This document shows, one piece after another, positions 50,901 to 57,699 of a stretch of 64,000 nucleotides of DNA. The position numbers and the translations under genes were made by a program. Below the pieces are notes generated by a model. It made no database searches and was not told the origin of the DNA. It was given only the letters and a program-made list of their open reading frames with translations. Each line of letters opens with the position of its first letter. The first letter of the stretch is position 1. This DNA comes from Flavobacterium sedimenticola. GTDB taxonomy: Bacteria > Bacteroidota > Bacteroidia > Flavobacteriales > Flavobacteriaceae. The stretch lies in contig NZ_JASGBP010000002.1 of assembly GCF_030053345.1 (NCBI RefSeq), positions 62,001 to 126,000 on the forward strand, read 5' to 3'.

Positions 50901-53163
50901 CTACATCCACAAAATTACCGCCACAAACCGGTGGTGCTACTTGTGTTGTGATAGTTCTCGGACCTGCCCAGGTACTTACACCATCCACACCACAGTTTCC
51001 TCTTACATACAGGTCATAACAAGTAGTTGGATTCAATCCGGTAATTACAAAAGGATTTGAGGTGGTTGGTACCCATCCTGTTGAACCTGCGGTAGGTGCC
51101 GGAGAGCCACATGGTAAGGCTAAAACCTCCCAGGATGTTGCTGCACCAACATTAGTCCATCCTAAAGTAGCGGCATTTGACGTTACATTAGTAGCGGTTA
51201 ATCCGGTAGGTTGTTGACATGCCGGTGCCGGTGCACAGGTAATATTAGCTATCCATCCCGGATTGTTCACGAAACCATCACTTCTGAAACGGAATGTCAA
51301 ACAGCCATCCGGACTGGATGAAGTGAAAGGTCCCGGTATAGCAGTTCCCCAATACCCGCCAGGAAGTCCTCCGGGTACATTGCCGGCACCATTAGCACTG
51401 GCAATTTGCGGAGCCGCAATTGAGTTTCCGTCAAAAACATACAGGGCATCCCATGTCGCTTCGGTGTTAAACGATGTAAAGGTAACAGTGACTAATTCAC
51501 CCGGTATAGTAGGGCATATAGTAACTGTTGAATCGGAATTATTAGGGTAGTTTGCCGCTGGTCCGCCCGGATCCACAAAGTTTCCACCACAAACCGGTGG
51601 GGATACTTGCGTTGTGATGGTTCTTGGTCCGGCCCATAAACTCACTCCGTCTGTACCACAATTTCCTCTTACATACAAATCATAACAAGTGGCAGAGCTT
51701 AACCCCGTAATAGTAAACGGATTGGTCGAAGCTGCTTGCCACCCTGTTGATGCTGCTGTTGGGGCGGGGGAACCACACGGTAAAGCCAAAACTTCCCAAG
51801 AAGTGGCTATACCAACGTTCGTCCATCCTAAGGAAACAGAGTTAGACGTAATTGTAGTAGCTGTCAAAGCAGTTGGTTGTTGACAAACGGGTGGTGGAGC
51901 ACAAGTAACATTGGCAATCCACCCCGGATTATTAAACGAGGCATCACTTCTGAAACGGAATGTCAGACATCCGTCCGGACTGGATGAAGTAAAAGGTCCT
52001 GGTATAGCTGTTCCCCAGAAGCCTCCGGCCAATCCGCCCGGTACATTTCCGGCACCATTGGCGCTTGCTATTTGTGGGGCTGCTATAGAGTTTCCGTCAA
52101 AAACATACAAGGCATCCCAGTTGGTTTCAGTATTGAATGAGGTAAAGGTAACCGTAACCTGCTCACCCGGTATGGTTGGGCAAATAGTAACGGTTGAGTC
52201 GGAATTATTAGGATAATTTCCTGTTGTTCCTCCGGCATCAACAAAGTTTCCGCCACATTCCGGTGGGGCTGCTGATGTAGTAAAAGAGCCGGATGCGGTT
52301 GACCATTCACTTGAATAACCGGTATCACATAAAGCTTTTACATAAAAAGTGTACGAAGTATTCGGTTGCAATCCGGTTACAACATAAGGAAGAGTTCCGT
52401 TGTAAACGGTTCCAACTCCGGTTGGCGTTCCCGGCGAAGCCACAATCTCTATTTCCCATGAAGTGGCACCGCTTGGATTAAGCCAATTCAAACTGGCTCC
52501 GTTTTGTGTTACTCCGGAGAAAGTTAAGCCGGTTGGCGTAAGGCATTTAGAATTGATGCTGACACAGTCAATCAACCATCGGTCCCCATCCAGTGTAGTC
52601 CCAGGTTGCGTAAAAACTTTTACAAAGGAGACATATACTTGTTGTCCGGCAAAGGCAGACAAATCAACTATTTTTTCTTCATAGATATTAAAAGTCGCAG
52701 TTAAATCAGCTTCAGTCCATTGTTGCACCAAGGTGCTGTAAGCGGCGGGGTTGGTTTGTGAAGCACTTCCCGGTGCCACCTTAATCTGATATAGGGTACC
52801 TTGATTTCCGGTTGCAAAACTTCGGGTAAAGAAGTGCATTTCACCATTTGCCGGAATGGTAACCAAAGGAGTGGCTAAATAATCTTCGGAGGTATTCCCC
52901 TGACCAATATTTTCCCGATTTACGTAGGCTGCATTGGTGCCTTCATACACAATGGGTGGCGAGGCCACAGTGGAGTTAATTCCCCATCGCTGTCCAAGTC
53001 CTACACCGTTGTCAAAAACAGCCCAATTACCGGTGCCGAGCGTCCATGTGGTAGATGGTAACGGGTTGGGTCCTGTTGTCGATTCAAAACATTCTGTTGC
53101 CATTTGGGCAAAACCCGAAATGGAAAAGAAAGAGGCCAATAACAATAACGTAATTTTTTTCAT
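44980..53163 (-). CDS. Giant multidomain adhesin with T9SS type B sorting domain
   Basis: 2727 residues. Signal peptide 1-19. Domains in order: cleaved-adhesin/MAM-like domain (about 22-205), FN3 (210-297), three CUB-FN3 pairs (about 300-965), a Cys-rich domain (970-1100), choice-of-anchor L (about 1120-1330, N-F-I-F-A-S-E-E-Y-G), and Ig-like repeats that share T-G-T-W-x-P and T-Y-T-F-T-P, grouped near 1534-1664 and 2348-2561. The last 85 residues (G-I-S-V-N-G-D-G-L-N-D-F-F; I-F-N-R-Y-G; W-I-Y-V-N-R) are the T9SS type B sorting domain typical of SprB-like gliding adhesins. It is probably displayed on the cell surface. The plus-strand frames inside are shadows. Confidence 0.95.
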   Translation of the reverse strand: MKKITLLLLASFFSISGFAQMATECFESTTGPNPLPSTTWTLGTGNWAVFDNGVGLGQRWGINSTVASPPIVYEGTNAAYVNRENIGQGNTSEDYLATPLVTIPANGEMHFFTRSFATGNQGTLYQIKVAPGSASQTNPAAYSTLVQQWTEADLTATFNIYEEKIVDLSAFAGQQVYVSFVKVFTQPGTTLDGDRWLIDCVSINSKCLTPTGLTFSGVTQNGASLNWLNPSGATSWEIEIVASPGTPTGVGTVYNGTLPYVVTGLQPNTSYTFYVKALCDTGYSSEWSTASGSFTTSAAPPECGGNFVDAGGTTGNYPNNSDSTVTICPTIPGEQVTVTFTSFNTETNWDALYVFDGNSIAAPQIASANGAGNVPGGLAGGFWGTAIPGPFTSSSPDGCLTFRFRSDASFNNPGWIANVTCAPPPVCQQPTALTATTITSNSVSLGWTNVGIATSWEVLALPCGSPAPTAASTGWQAASTNPFTITGLSSATCYDLYVRGNCGTDGVSLWAGPRTITTQVSPPVCGGNFVDPGGPAANYPNNSDSTVTICPTIPGELVTVTFTSFNTEATWDALYVFDGNSIAAPQIASANGAGNVPGGLPGGYWGTAIPGPFTSSSPDGCLTFRFRSDGFVNNPGWIANITCAPAPACQQPTGLTATNVTSNAATLGWTNVGAATSWEVLALPCGSPAPTAGSTGWVPTTSNPFVITGLNPTTCYDLYVRGNCGVDGVSTWAGPRTITTQVAPPVCGGNFVDVGGPAANYPNNSDSTVTICPTVPGEQVTVTFTSFNTEANWDALYVFDGNSIAAPQIASTNPAANVPGGLPGGYWGTDIPGPFTSSSVDGCLTFRFRSDGSVNNPGWIANVTCNPPPTCPRPTAVAVSAITQNGATVSWTEIGSATSWQVLFLPASAPAPDATTPGWVTANTNPFTYNGLNSGTQYKVYVRSFCSDSDISLWSNPVTFATLISNDECSNAINVPVNPDTDCVQFASGTVIGATASTEPNTCGGTDDDDVWFSFVATATTHSINLTNVAGSTTDLFHVLYSGSCGSLTQLYCSDNNESIANSLTVGQTYYIRVYTWTATAGQTSTFDVCIGTIPPPISTNTNQYTITQLVEDVFLNSTCATVTNVTASTGSNFGSTNGIGYFNQNGSTFPFADGIVLTSGNALSAPGPNTTTLSDGIQAWTGDPQLEAIILAATGNPMNSRNASRLEFDFVPLVNTINFNFIFASEEYGTFQCDYSDAFAFLLTDLSTGVTTNLAVVPNTTTPVSVVTIRDQQYNNACASVNPQYFDAFYGFGGLDPLSSPTNFNGVTVPLTATSTVTPGNQYHIKLVIADRLDNAFDSAVFLEGGSLDIGNIDLGDDFLQANNTALCAGTSYTISTGLDPALYTFTWTNGTNVIPNETGPNLTINQPGVYGVSVQYINTTCSSSDSITIEYYDPFVPGTPNNLTACDNSGYALFDLSTNNASALGSLDTANYTVTYYASNADAVGEVNPHPTQYTNVTQYTETVYVRIENNITGCYEIRSFNLIVNPLNVPTFTIDTDICQNETAPVLPNMSNNGYSGTWNPAIVDNTVTGTYTFTPSDQGCIAQVTVTVQVTPTVIPTFISPAPICSGDTAPTLPATSSNGVTGTWSPAVVDNTQTATYTFTPNPGQCAATTTMSVTVYQNCAFGSFANAVWVTDCDSGEFYNTMGSGTSIIGPAQNIFTNNDFGTYISNSNTLKLRGAELKTFKSATANVCSANLYYRIYPQSGTPGAFSVINLPFFDDCSGGTFPTGGPCNTGDQKWQEVLTDAESPVDLTAFPAGDYVLEVYYDVTGDVNSTSQCDDTILINNNGANFIATYTLQNNPTYTFVNPTACTATDGSITIGNLAPSTSFSMTYTDDGSPVGPVTINSNASGSYTLNGLNVGVYTNFNFTVNGCAFSSTDVITLNAPFTVSVAGTNPVTCNSNTGSITLSSLTPNQVYTVSYTDDTANVGPLTLTADANGLIVLTGLNAGVYSNFSLSTALCSGTNTQVITLADPGAPVVTVNSASICTGQSTTITATPQTPGSYNYTWTVPTGVTNPGNVASFNTSVAGTYTVVITPIGTSFCNGSFENPTATGQFPNMLNESAVPCWDTSAADGILEVWPPAGFENVFAYQGGQFIEMNGNSIATISQDFTTYPGAQLQISFAHRGRQGNDTVGVEIGPVGGPYVSLGNFTDGNTAWVLHNLNYTIPLSGGSNYTIRFVSVSSTGGDPSVGNFLDAVTITSAECSSAPASGTVTISPAVSLNLTSSNNIQTVCVNTPIVDIVYSSANATSVSVTGLPSGVTGTYDSGTGNFVISGTPTQDGVFNYVVTTSGGCNPAAQTGTINVNATVTATFTSITICNGDAVSFPATSLEGFSGTWNPSTISNTQSATYTFTPNAGQCAASGTLTVNVTPPALPTFTQVAAICSGETLSALPTASIEGITGTWTPALNNTATTTYTFTPTAGQCAATTTMTITVNPNVTPTFNAIANVCLGEINPPTLPTTSVQGITGTWSPATIDSSTAGTFNFTFTADPGQCATNGTLSVTVLNSFDFEITESCIDDDLTLQFNSLTPSFNEDTATFAWFNSSGQVVGNSPAFNAAEYLASTPTTEVPPITFTLTVTDANGCFTTHDFIVDRLYCGIQKGISVNGDGLNDFFDLTDYNVRVLTIFNRYGMKVYSKSGYTNQWGGQSDKGDELPDGTYYYVIEFNDNQAAKTGWIYVNREQ
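50560..52270 (-). repeat. Three tandem CUB-FN3 coding repeats inside the adhesin
   Basis: Unit length about 660 bp. CUB parts lie near 52260-51900, 51600-51240 and 50940-50570. Proteins are almost identical (shared D-S-T-V-T-I-C-P-T; W-D-A-L-Y-V-F-D-G-N-S-I-A-A-P-Q-I-A-S), but many third codon positions differ between units, so the duplications are not recent or the DNA has been kept apart. Confidence 0.85.
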
Positions 53164-53193
53164 AATGTTGGTTTTTGGTCAAGGTTTATAAAA

Positions 53194-54033
53194 TTATACT
53201 TTAAAGATACCGCCAAAGACAATCACCCGCTGTAAAAAATAAAAACTCTGTGATGCTCTGTCCGACGGATTATGAGTTGTTCTGATATCATCCATATTGA
53301 TATAACCGCCTTTTAATTCCGTTTGCAAAAAGAAATGTTTGAAAAAGGTGAGGTTTAATCCTATTTTAGCCGACACACCATATCCGGAAATATGGAAATC
53401 GTCATGACGTTCTTTACCCATTAACATGGCATTTGTCTTCGGATATAAAAATCCGGCACCGATTCCTTCGGTGATGTTAACTTGAAACTTATCGGTGTTT
53501 CTGATTTTAAAGATTTTTGAAATATCATCCACCCGACAAAACTCAGTGTTTACATAATTTAAACCGTCTGTATGTTCAAATGTTAAAAACTCTTCGGTTA
53601 AAACAATCGGATCATGGTTGTACACACCGTCAAAAGGGCCGCCTTCATTGATGGTGCCGGTTATGTTAACAGTTTGATTTTGTTGCATAACGTACTTCAT
53701 ATGATCTAATCCTATAGATATGTTGTAGTGATCACTTACATAATATCCTATTCTGAAATTCGTCTGGGGAATAGTCATTCTCAACGGATTAATATAATCT
53801 ATTTGCCATCCCTTGGGTTTGTCTCCGGCTCCCACATTGTCAAGAGTAAAATCATAATTGTCTCCTTTAAAACGAATGTCTGATTTTGAAAAACTCTCTC
53901 GATTTCCTCCCCAGTAAATATAAAATTTTCCTTTGTTGTGTGCTGTATACTTATCAGGCTTTATACTTTGTTCTTGTGCTGTTATGTTTTGTGTTAAGGC
54001 ATAAAAAATAACGAATAAAAATATCTTTTTCAA
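53194..54033 (-). CDS. Outer membrane beta-barrel protein
   Basis: 279 residues. Signal peptide 1-19 (Q-N-I-T-A-Q). Alternating amphipathic strands with aromatic girdles (F-Y-I-Y-W-G-G-N; N-F-R-I-G-Y-Y-V-S-D-H-Y-N-I-S-I-G-L) and a final strand ending F-G-G-I-F-K-V. A porin- or OmpW-like eight- to ten-strand barrel is likely. It lies 20 bp after kdsA on the same strand, and its stop is 30 bp before the adhesin start, so all three may share transcripts. Confidence 0.82.
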   Translation of the reverse strand: MKKIFLFVIFYALTQNITAQEQSIKPDKYTAHNKGKFYIYWGGNRESFSKSDIRFKGDNYDFTLDNVGAGDKPKGWQIDYINPLRMTIPQTNFRIGYYVSDHYNISIGLDHMKYVMQQNQTVNITGTINEGGPFDGVYNHDPIVLTEEFLTFEHTDGLNYVNTEFCRVDDISKIFKIRNTDKFQVNITEGIGAGFLYPKTNAMLMGKERHDDFHISGYGVSAKIGLNLTFFKHFFLQTELKGGYINMDDIRTTHNPSDRASQSFYFLQRVIVFGGIFKV

Positions 54034-54053
54034 GGCTTGGATTGTCTAATGTA

Positions 54054-54872
54054 TTAAAATGAGTTTATTGTTTTTCGGATTGCGGTTAAACGTGTCATTA
54101 ATCCTTCAAAATAGTCCAAATGCAACATATTAGCGCCATCACTTTTGGCATTGGCCGGATCAAAATGGGTTTCAATAAAGATACCGTCAACACCAACAGC
54201 AATTCCTGCTTTGGCTATGGTTTCAATCATATCGGGTCTACCGCCGGTAACTCCGGTTGTTTGATTGGGTTGCTGTAACGAATGAGTAACATCCAGCACA
54301 GTGGTAGCGTAGTTTTGCATGGTTGGTATACCTCGGAAATCTACAATCATATCTTGGTAGCCAAACATAGTTCCTCTGTCGGTTACCATCACATTTTCGT
54401 TTTGGCAATCCAATACTTTTTGAACAGCATGCTTCATGCTTTCCGGACTCATGAATTGTCCTTTCTTCAAATTAACGGTTTTTCCTGTTTTGGCGGCAGC
54501 GACTACCAAGTCGGTTTGTCGGACTAAGAAGGCCGGAATTTGTAAAACATCCACATATTGAGCCGCCATGGCTGCGTCTTCATTAGTGTGAATGTCTGTT
54601 ATGGTAGGAATTTGAAACGTTTCAGAAACTTTTCGGAGTATTTTCAGCGCTTTTTCATCGCCTATGCCCGAAAAACTGTCAATTCGAGAACGATTTGCTT
54701 TTTTGAAAGATCCCTTGAAAACATAGGGGATTTGGAGTTTGTCGGTAATACCGACTAATTTTTCGGCAATTTTCATTGCCATTTCTTCGCCCTCTATGGC
54801 ACAGGGTCCGGCTAGGACGAAGAAGTTTCCACTCTCAATATGCTTGATTTGTGGAATGTTACTGATATTCAT
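54054..54872 (-). CDS. kdsA: 3-Deoxy-D-manno-octulosonate 8-phosphate synthase
   Basis: 272 residues, TIM barrel. It condenses phosphoenolpyruvate with arabinose 5-phosphate to KDO-8-P for the LPS inner core. Motifs: F-V-L-A-G-P-C-A-I-E-G, K-A-N-R-S-R, D-V-T-H-S-L-Q, and G-I-F-I-E-T-H-F-D-P. The Cys in G-P-C-A-I-E sits where the metal-free E. coli enzyme has Asn, which, with the later His, Glu and Asp, predicts the metal-dependent class. Confidence 0.97.
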   Translation of the reverse strand: MNISNIPQIKHIESGNFFVLAGPCAIEGEEMAMKIAEKLVGITDKLQIPYVFKGSFKKANRSRIDSFSGIGDEKALKILRKVSETFQIPTITDIHTNEDAAMAAQYVDVLQIPAFLVRQTDLVVAAAKTGKTVNLKKGQFMSPESMKHAVQKVLDCQNENVMVTDRGTMFGYQDMIVDFRGIPTMQNYATTVLDVTHSLQQPNQTTGVTGGRPDMIETIAKAGIAVGVDGIFIETHFDPANAKSDGANMLHLDYFEGLMTRLTAIRKTINSF

Positions 54873-54940
54873 AAACTTTTAGATTTAAAAATCGCTAAGT
54901 TATGAAATTTTTTAGTAAATTTTAAAGATATTTTTTGAAG

Positions 54941-55399
54941 CTATTTTTTGGCTGAAAGGCCCATTGGAATTAACAAATATCCTCTTTCATAAATATTTAG
55001 ATAAAGACGGATCGGATTTTTTTGTCCATCCCAAGTTAGTTCATAGATGTCCAGGAAACCGGCTCCCATTTCAAATCTTTTGGTAGGAAACGGGCAGCAA
55101 CTTTCTACTTTAGTGTATGTGATTTTTTCACCATTGGGTCCGGCCAATGCTCTCAAAAAACGCTCGGCATTGAGGTTTTCGTCTTTGGCATTTTTGTAAA
55201 AAACATTAATCGGATAATCGGGGTCATAGCCGTATTTTTTGTCTTTGCTGTATTCGGTAACCAAAAAGGCATTGTCTTTTGTTAAGGTAGGCGTTGGGGC
55301 ATTGTCATCTACATTTTTGAGTGTTGATTTGGTGCTGATACATGAAGTACAAAGTAAAATCAATAGGCTCAATGCGACTGCTTTAGACGGATTCATCAT
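54941..55399 (-). CDS. kdsA-linked lipoprotein of unknown function
   Basis: 152 residues (Met at 55399 or 55396). Lipoprotein-like signal with L-L-C-T-S-C; the -3 position is Cys rather than Leu, so lipidation is likely but not certain. Mature part about 110 residues with a C-C-P-F-P-T motif and strands near the end (Y-E-L-T-W-D-G; I-R-L-Y-L-N-I-Y-E-R). As I recall, orthologs have been named 2-dehydro-3-deoxyphosphooctonate aldolase, apparently because they sit beside kdsA; no aldolase fold is visible. 68 bp before kdsA on the same strand. Confidence 0.8.
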   Translation of the reverse strand: MMNPSKAVALSLLILLCTSCISTKSTLKNVDDNAPTPTLTKDNAFLVTEYSKDKKYGYDPDYPINVFYKNAKDENLNAERFLRALAGPNGEKITYTKVESCCPFPTKRFEMGAGFLDIYELTWDGQKNPIRLYLNIYERGYLLIPMGLSAKK

Positions 55400-55440
55400 G
55401 ATAAAAGACTTTTTTAAAAGAATAGCAATAACCGTGCAAA

Positions 55441-55932
55441 TTATTTTTTGTTTTTAATCATCAGGGAAACCAAAGCTCCTGCGGTGCTTCCCATGGACAA
55501 GGTGTTGAATATACTTTGGATAATATAGCTTTTTAAATTAAAATAGCTTTCGGCATCTTTCTCTGAAATATGGAATTTGAGATTCTGACTTTTCGTTTTG
55601 TACTCGATTATCGTTTCAAAAAAATGTGGTGTGATACTTTTGTAAATAACCAATTGGGCAACCGGCATGAGTATGGCAATAAAGAAGGACAAAATGATAC
55701 CGCTCACAAACCCTTGCCGCCATGTAATTTGATTGTTGAAAAAGTATTTTTTCTTTTCGGATAGTGCCAAATAGTAGAACAAAAAAGCAGGAAGTGCAAA
55801 TAGATTGGTATACAAGGCATATCGGTCAATGTATTGATCGTGCAAACCGGTAAATTTTTCTCCGATAGCCCAAGCTAAGACCAATAATATAAAGCGAAGT
55901 GTCCATCTTATTTCGGTGCTGAAGTTTTTCAT
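55441..55932 (-). CDS. DUF4199 membrane protein
   Basis: 163 residues from the ATG at 55932. Four hydrophobic segments (about 8-28, 40-52, 65-95 and 135-158) and the DUF4199 start pattern (T-E-I-R-W; E-K-F-T-G-L-H-D-Q-Y-I-D). The frame runs 19 codons further upstream, but a promoter box at 55952-55959 lies inside that extension, so the shorter start is chosen. Function unknown. 41 bp before the lipoprotein gene. Confidence 0.83.
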   Translation of the reverse strand: MKNFSTEIRWTLRFILLVLAWAIGEKFTGLHDQYIDRYALYTNLFALPAFLFYYLALSEKKKYFFNNQITWRQGFVSGIILSFFIAILMPVAQLVIYKSITPHFFETIIEYKTKSQNLKFHISEKDAESYFNLKSYIIQSIFNTLSMGSTAGALVSLMIKNKK

Positions 55933-55951
55933 TGGTGCTGAAATTTGAATC

Positions 55952-55959
55952 CAAAAGTA
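55952..55959 (-). promoter_or_regulatory. -7 promoter box of the DUF4199 gene
   Basis: TACTTTTG on the minus strand, 19 bp before the ATG at 55932. Confidence 0.55.
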
Positions 55960-56000
55960 CTTCATTTCACTTAAAATAGTGGTAAACATTTTTATATTTC

Positions 56001-56008
56001 TATTTTTG
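56001..56008 (+). promoter_or_regulatory. -7 promoter box of the yeeE/yedE pair
   Basis: TATTTTTG on the plus strand, 15 bp before the ATG at 56024. Confidence 0.55.
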
Positions 56009-56023
56009 TAAAAAAAATCATTT

Positions 56024-56581
56024 ATGGAACTGATAACACATACTTGGCACTGGGCACTGTCCGGTTTTTTAATCGGTATGATTATGTTGACCCTGACTTA
56101 TTTCGGAAAAGCCTTCGGGATGTCTTCTAATTTACGCTCACTTTGTGCCATGACCGGTATCGGAAAGCGTTTTTCTTTTTTTGATTGGGATTGGAAGTCA
56201 CAGCGTTGGAATCTGGTGGTTGTTTTTGGAGCCATGATTGGCGGTTATGTGGCTGTACATTTTATGAGTGATGCTTCCAATGTAGCTCTCAATCCGAAAA
56301 CCGTAATGCAGTTAAGTGACATGGGTATCGAGGCCCCAAATGGGAAATTATTACCTGAAAAACTCTTCGGAGAATCTGTTTTTAAATCTCCCAAAATGAT
56401 TTTTATACTGGCTTTGGGTGGAATCTTAATCGGCTTTGGGTCTCGCTATGCGGGTGGTTGTACTTCCGGTCATGCTATTTCGGGACTGAGTAATTTACAA
56501 TGGCCTTCTCTGAAAGCCGTTATCGGATTCTTTATAGGGGGCTTGCTCATGGCTCATATGATTTTACCTTTAATTTTTTAA
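56024..56581 (+). CDS. YeeE/YedE-family membrane protein, first half
   Basis: 185 residues with about four or five helices. It holds the conserved Cys motif G-G-C-T-S-G-H-A-I-S-G near 145. In the thiosulfate transporter TsuA (YeeE) such Cys residues pass thiosulfate through the membrane; here the function is split over two genes, as in many Bacteroidota. The next gene starts 3 bp after the stop. Confidence 0.9.
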   Translation: MELITHTWHWALSGFLIGMIMLTLTYFGKAFGMSSNLRSLCAMTGIGKRFSFFDWDWKSQRWNLVVVFGAMIGGYVAVHFMSDASNVALNPKTVMQLSDMGIEAPNGKLLPEKLFGESVFKSPKMIFILALGGILIGFGSRYAGGCTSGHAISGLSNLQWPSLKAVIGFFIGGLLMAHMILPLIF

Positions 56582-56584
56582 GCG

Positions 56585-56998
56585 ATGAATTTTATTAAAT
56601 ACATTATAGTGGGTTTTGTTTTTGGTGTGGTTTTGACCAAAGCCGAAGCCGTTTCCTGGTACCGAATTTATGAAATGTTCCAATTTCAGTCGTTTCACAT
56701 GTACGGTATCATTATGACGGCCGTTGCTACGGGTTTGATTGGGATACAAATCATCAAGCGAAAACAATTGAAAGATATTAAAGGAAATCCGATAGTGATT
56801 TTAGACAAAGAAAAAGGAAATGCCCGATACTGGATTGGCGGAACTTTGTTTGGTCTGGGATGGGCTATGGTAGGTTCGTGTCCGGGTCCTATTTTTATAT
56901 TATTTGGTTCCGGTTTTTGGAGTGTGGGAATTATATTGTTGGGCGCTATCTTCGGCACTTTTTTATATGGCGCCATCAAAGACAATCTGCCACATTAA
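56585..56998 (+). CDS. YeeE/YedE-family membrane protein, second half
   Basis: 137 residues, about four helices, with the matching Cys motif V-G-S-C-P-G-P near 98. Partner of the upstream gene; together they match one long YeeE. Likely import of thiosulfate or a related sulfur species; no rhodanese or persulfide dioxygenase gene is adjacent to confirm it. Converges on the lysoplasmalogenase gene with a 14-bp gap. Confidence 0.9.
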   Translation: MNFIKYIIVGFVFGVVLTKAEAVSWYRIYEMFQFQSFHMYGIIMTAVATGLIGIQIIKRKQLKDIKGNPIVILDKEKGNARYWIGGTLFGLGWAMVGSCPGPIFILFGSGFWSVGIILLGAIFGTFLYGAIKDNLPH

Positions 56999-57012
56999 AT
57001 AACAAGTTCTTC

Positions 57013-57699
57013 TTAATGAAGCGTTATTTGTTTTTTGTTCATTTTTAAAATGCCGTAGGTCAGCAACAATTGTGCCGTGAGGTAGGTAGTCATAATCCAA
57101 AAAGTGGCTAAAGGCACGGTCACATAAAATTTGTCGACGGCCAAAATACTATCGGACAGCACAAATAAAGCGGCACCGATGAGAATAAAATATTTGGATT
57201 CTTTTTTCCATCTGAGCCAACCTTTCAAAGCACTCAGCAACATGATTGAAATGGTTAAGGCATAGATAATTACCGGAAGTTTTAATTTTCCTAGCTTGGG
57301 CAAGAGCAAGGCCAGAAATCCAAAAAGATAAGCAGATACAGCGACAAAACCCAACCAAAATCCTGATTTGTTTCGAAGTAGCGGTTGTGATTTTTGTTTG
57401 GTAAACAGTAGGATGTAAAAAAAATGAGCGATTAAAAACAACACCAATCCGATGATAAAATAGAGGTCTCCCTGGTCGGAAAAAAGCAACACACAATCGC
57501 CCAGCCACGAAAAAAATAAAGCGGTAAGCAACAGCTTTTTGGTCTCAAAAATTTTATGGATGTAAACGGTGTAGAGTAAAAAAGGAAGTAATAACGGCTT
57601 CAGATACATCGCAATGTCTTCTAATCGCAGGGCTATAACGAGAAGATAGCCCAAACAAAAAGCAATAAAAATTTTTAAGATACCATTACTTTTTCTCAT
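57013..57699 (-). CDS. Lysoplasmalogenase (YhhN/TMEM86 family)
   Basis: 228 residues with seven or eight helices and the YhhN family marks G-D-C-V-L-L, I-G-L-V-L-F-L-I-A-H-F-F-Y and S-D-S-I-L-A near 195. TMEM86B hydrolyses the vinyl-ether bond of lysoplasmalogens. The start overlaps the stop of the upstream AGMO-like gene by 4 bp, so the two proteins are translationally coupled. Confidence 0.92.
   Translation of the reverse strand: MRKSNGILKIFIAFCLGYLLVIALRLEDIAMYLKPLLLPFLLYTVYIHKIFETKKLLLTALFFSWLGDCVLLFSDQGDLYFIIGLVLFLIAHFFYILLFTKQKSQPLLRNKSGFWLGFVAVSAYLFGFLALLLPKLGKLKLPVIIYALTISIMLLSALKGWLRWKKESKYFILIGAALFVLSDSILAVDKFYVTVPLATFWIMTTYLTAQLLLTYGILKMNKKQITLH

Noticed and set aside
45272..52684. 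Many 60-120-codon plus-strand frames inside the adhesin
   Set aside because: They are shadows caused by the Thr/Ser/Gly-rich, codon-biased coding strand and recur in each repeat.
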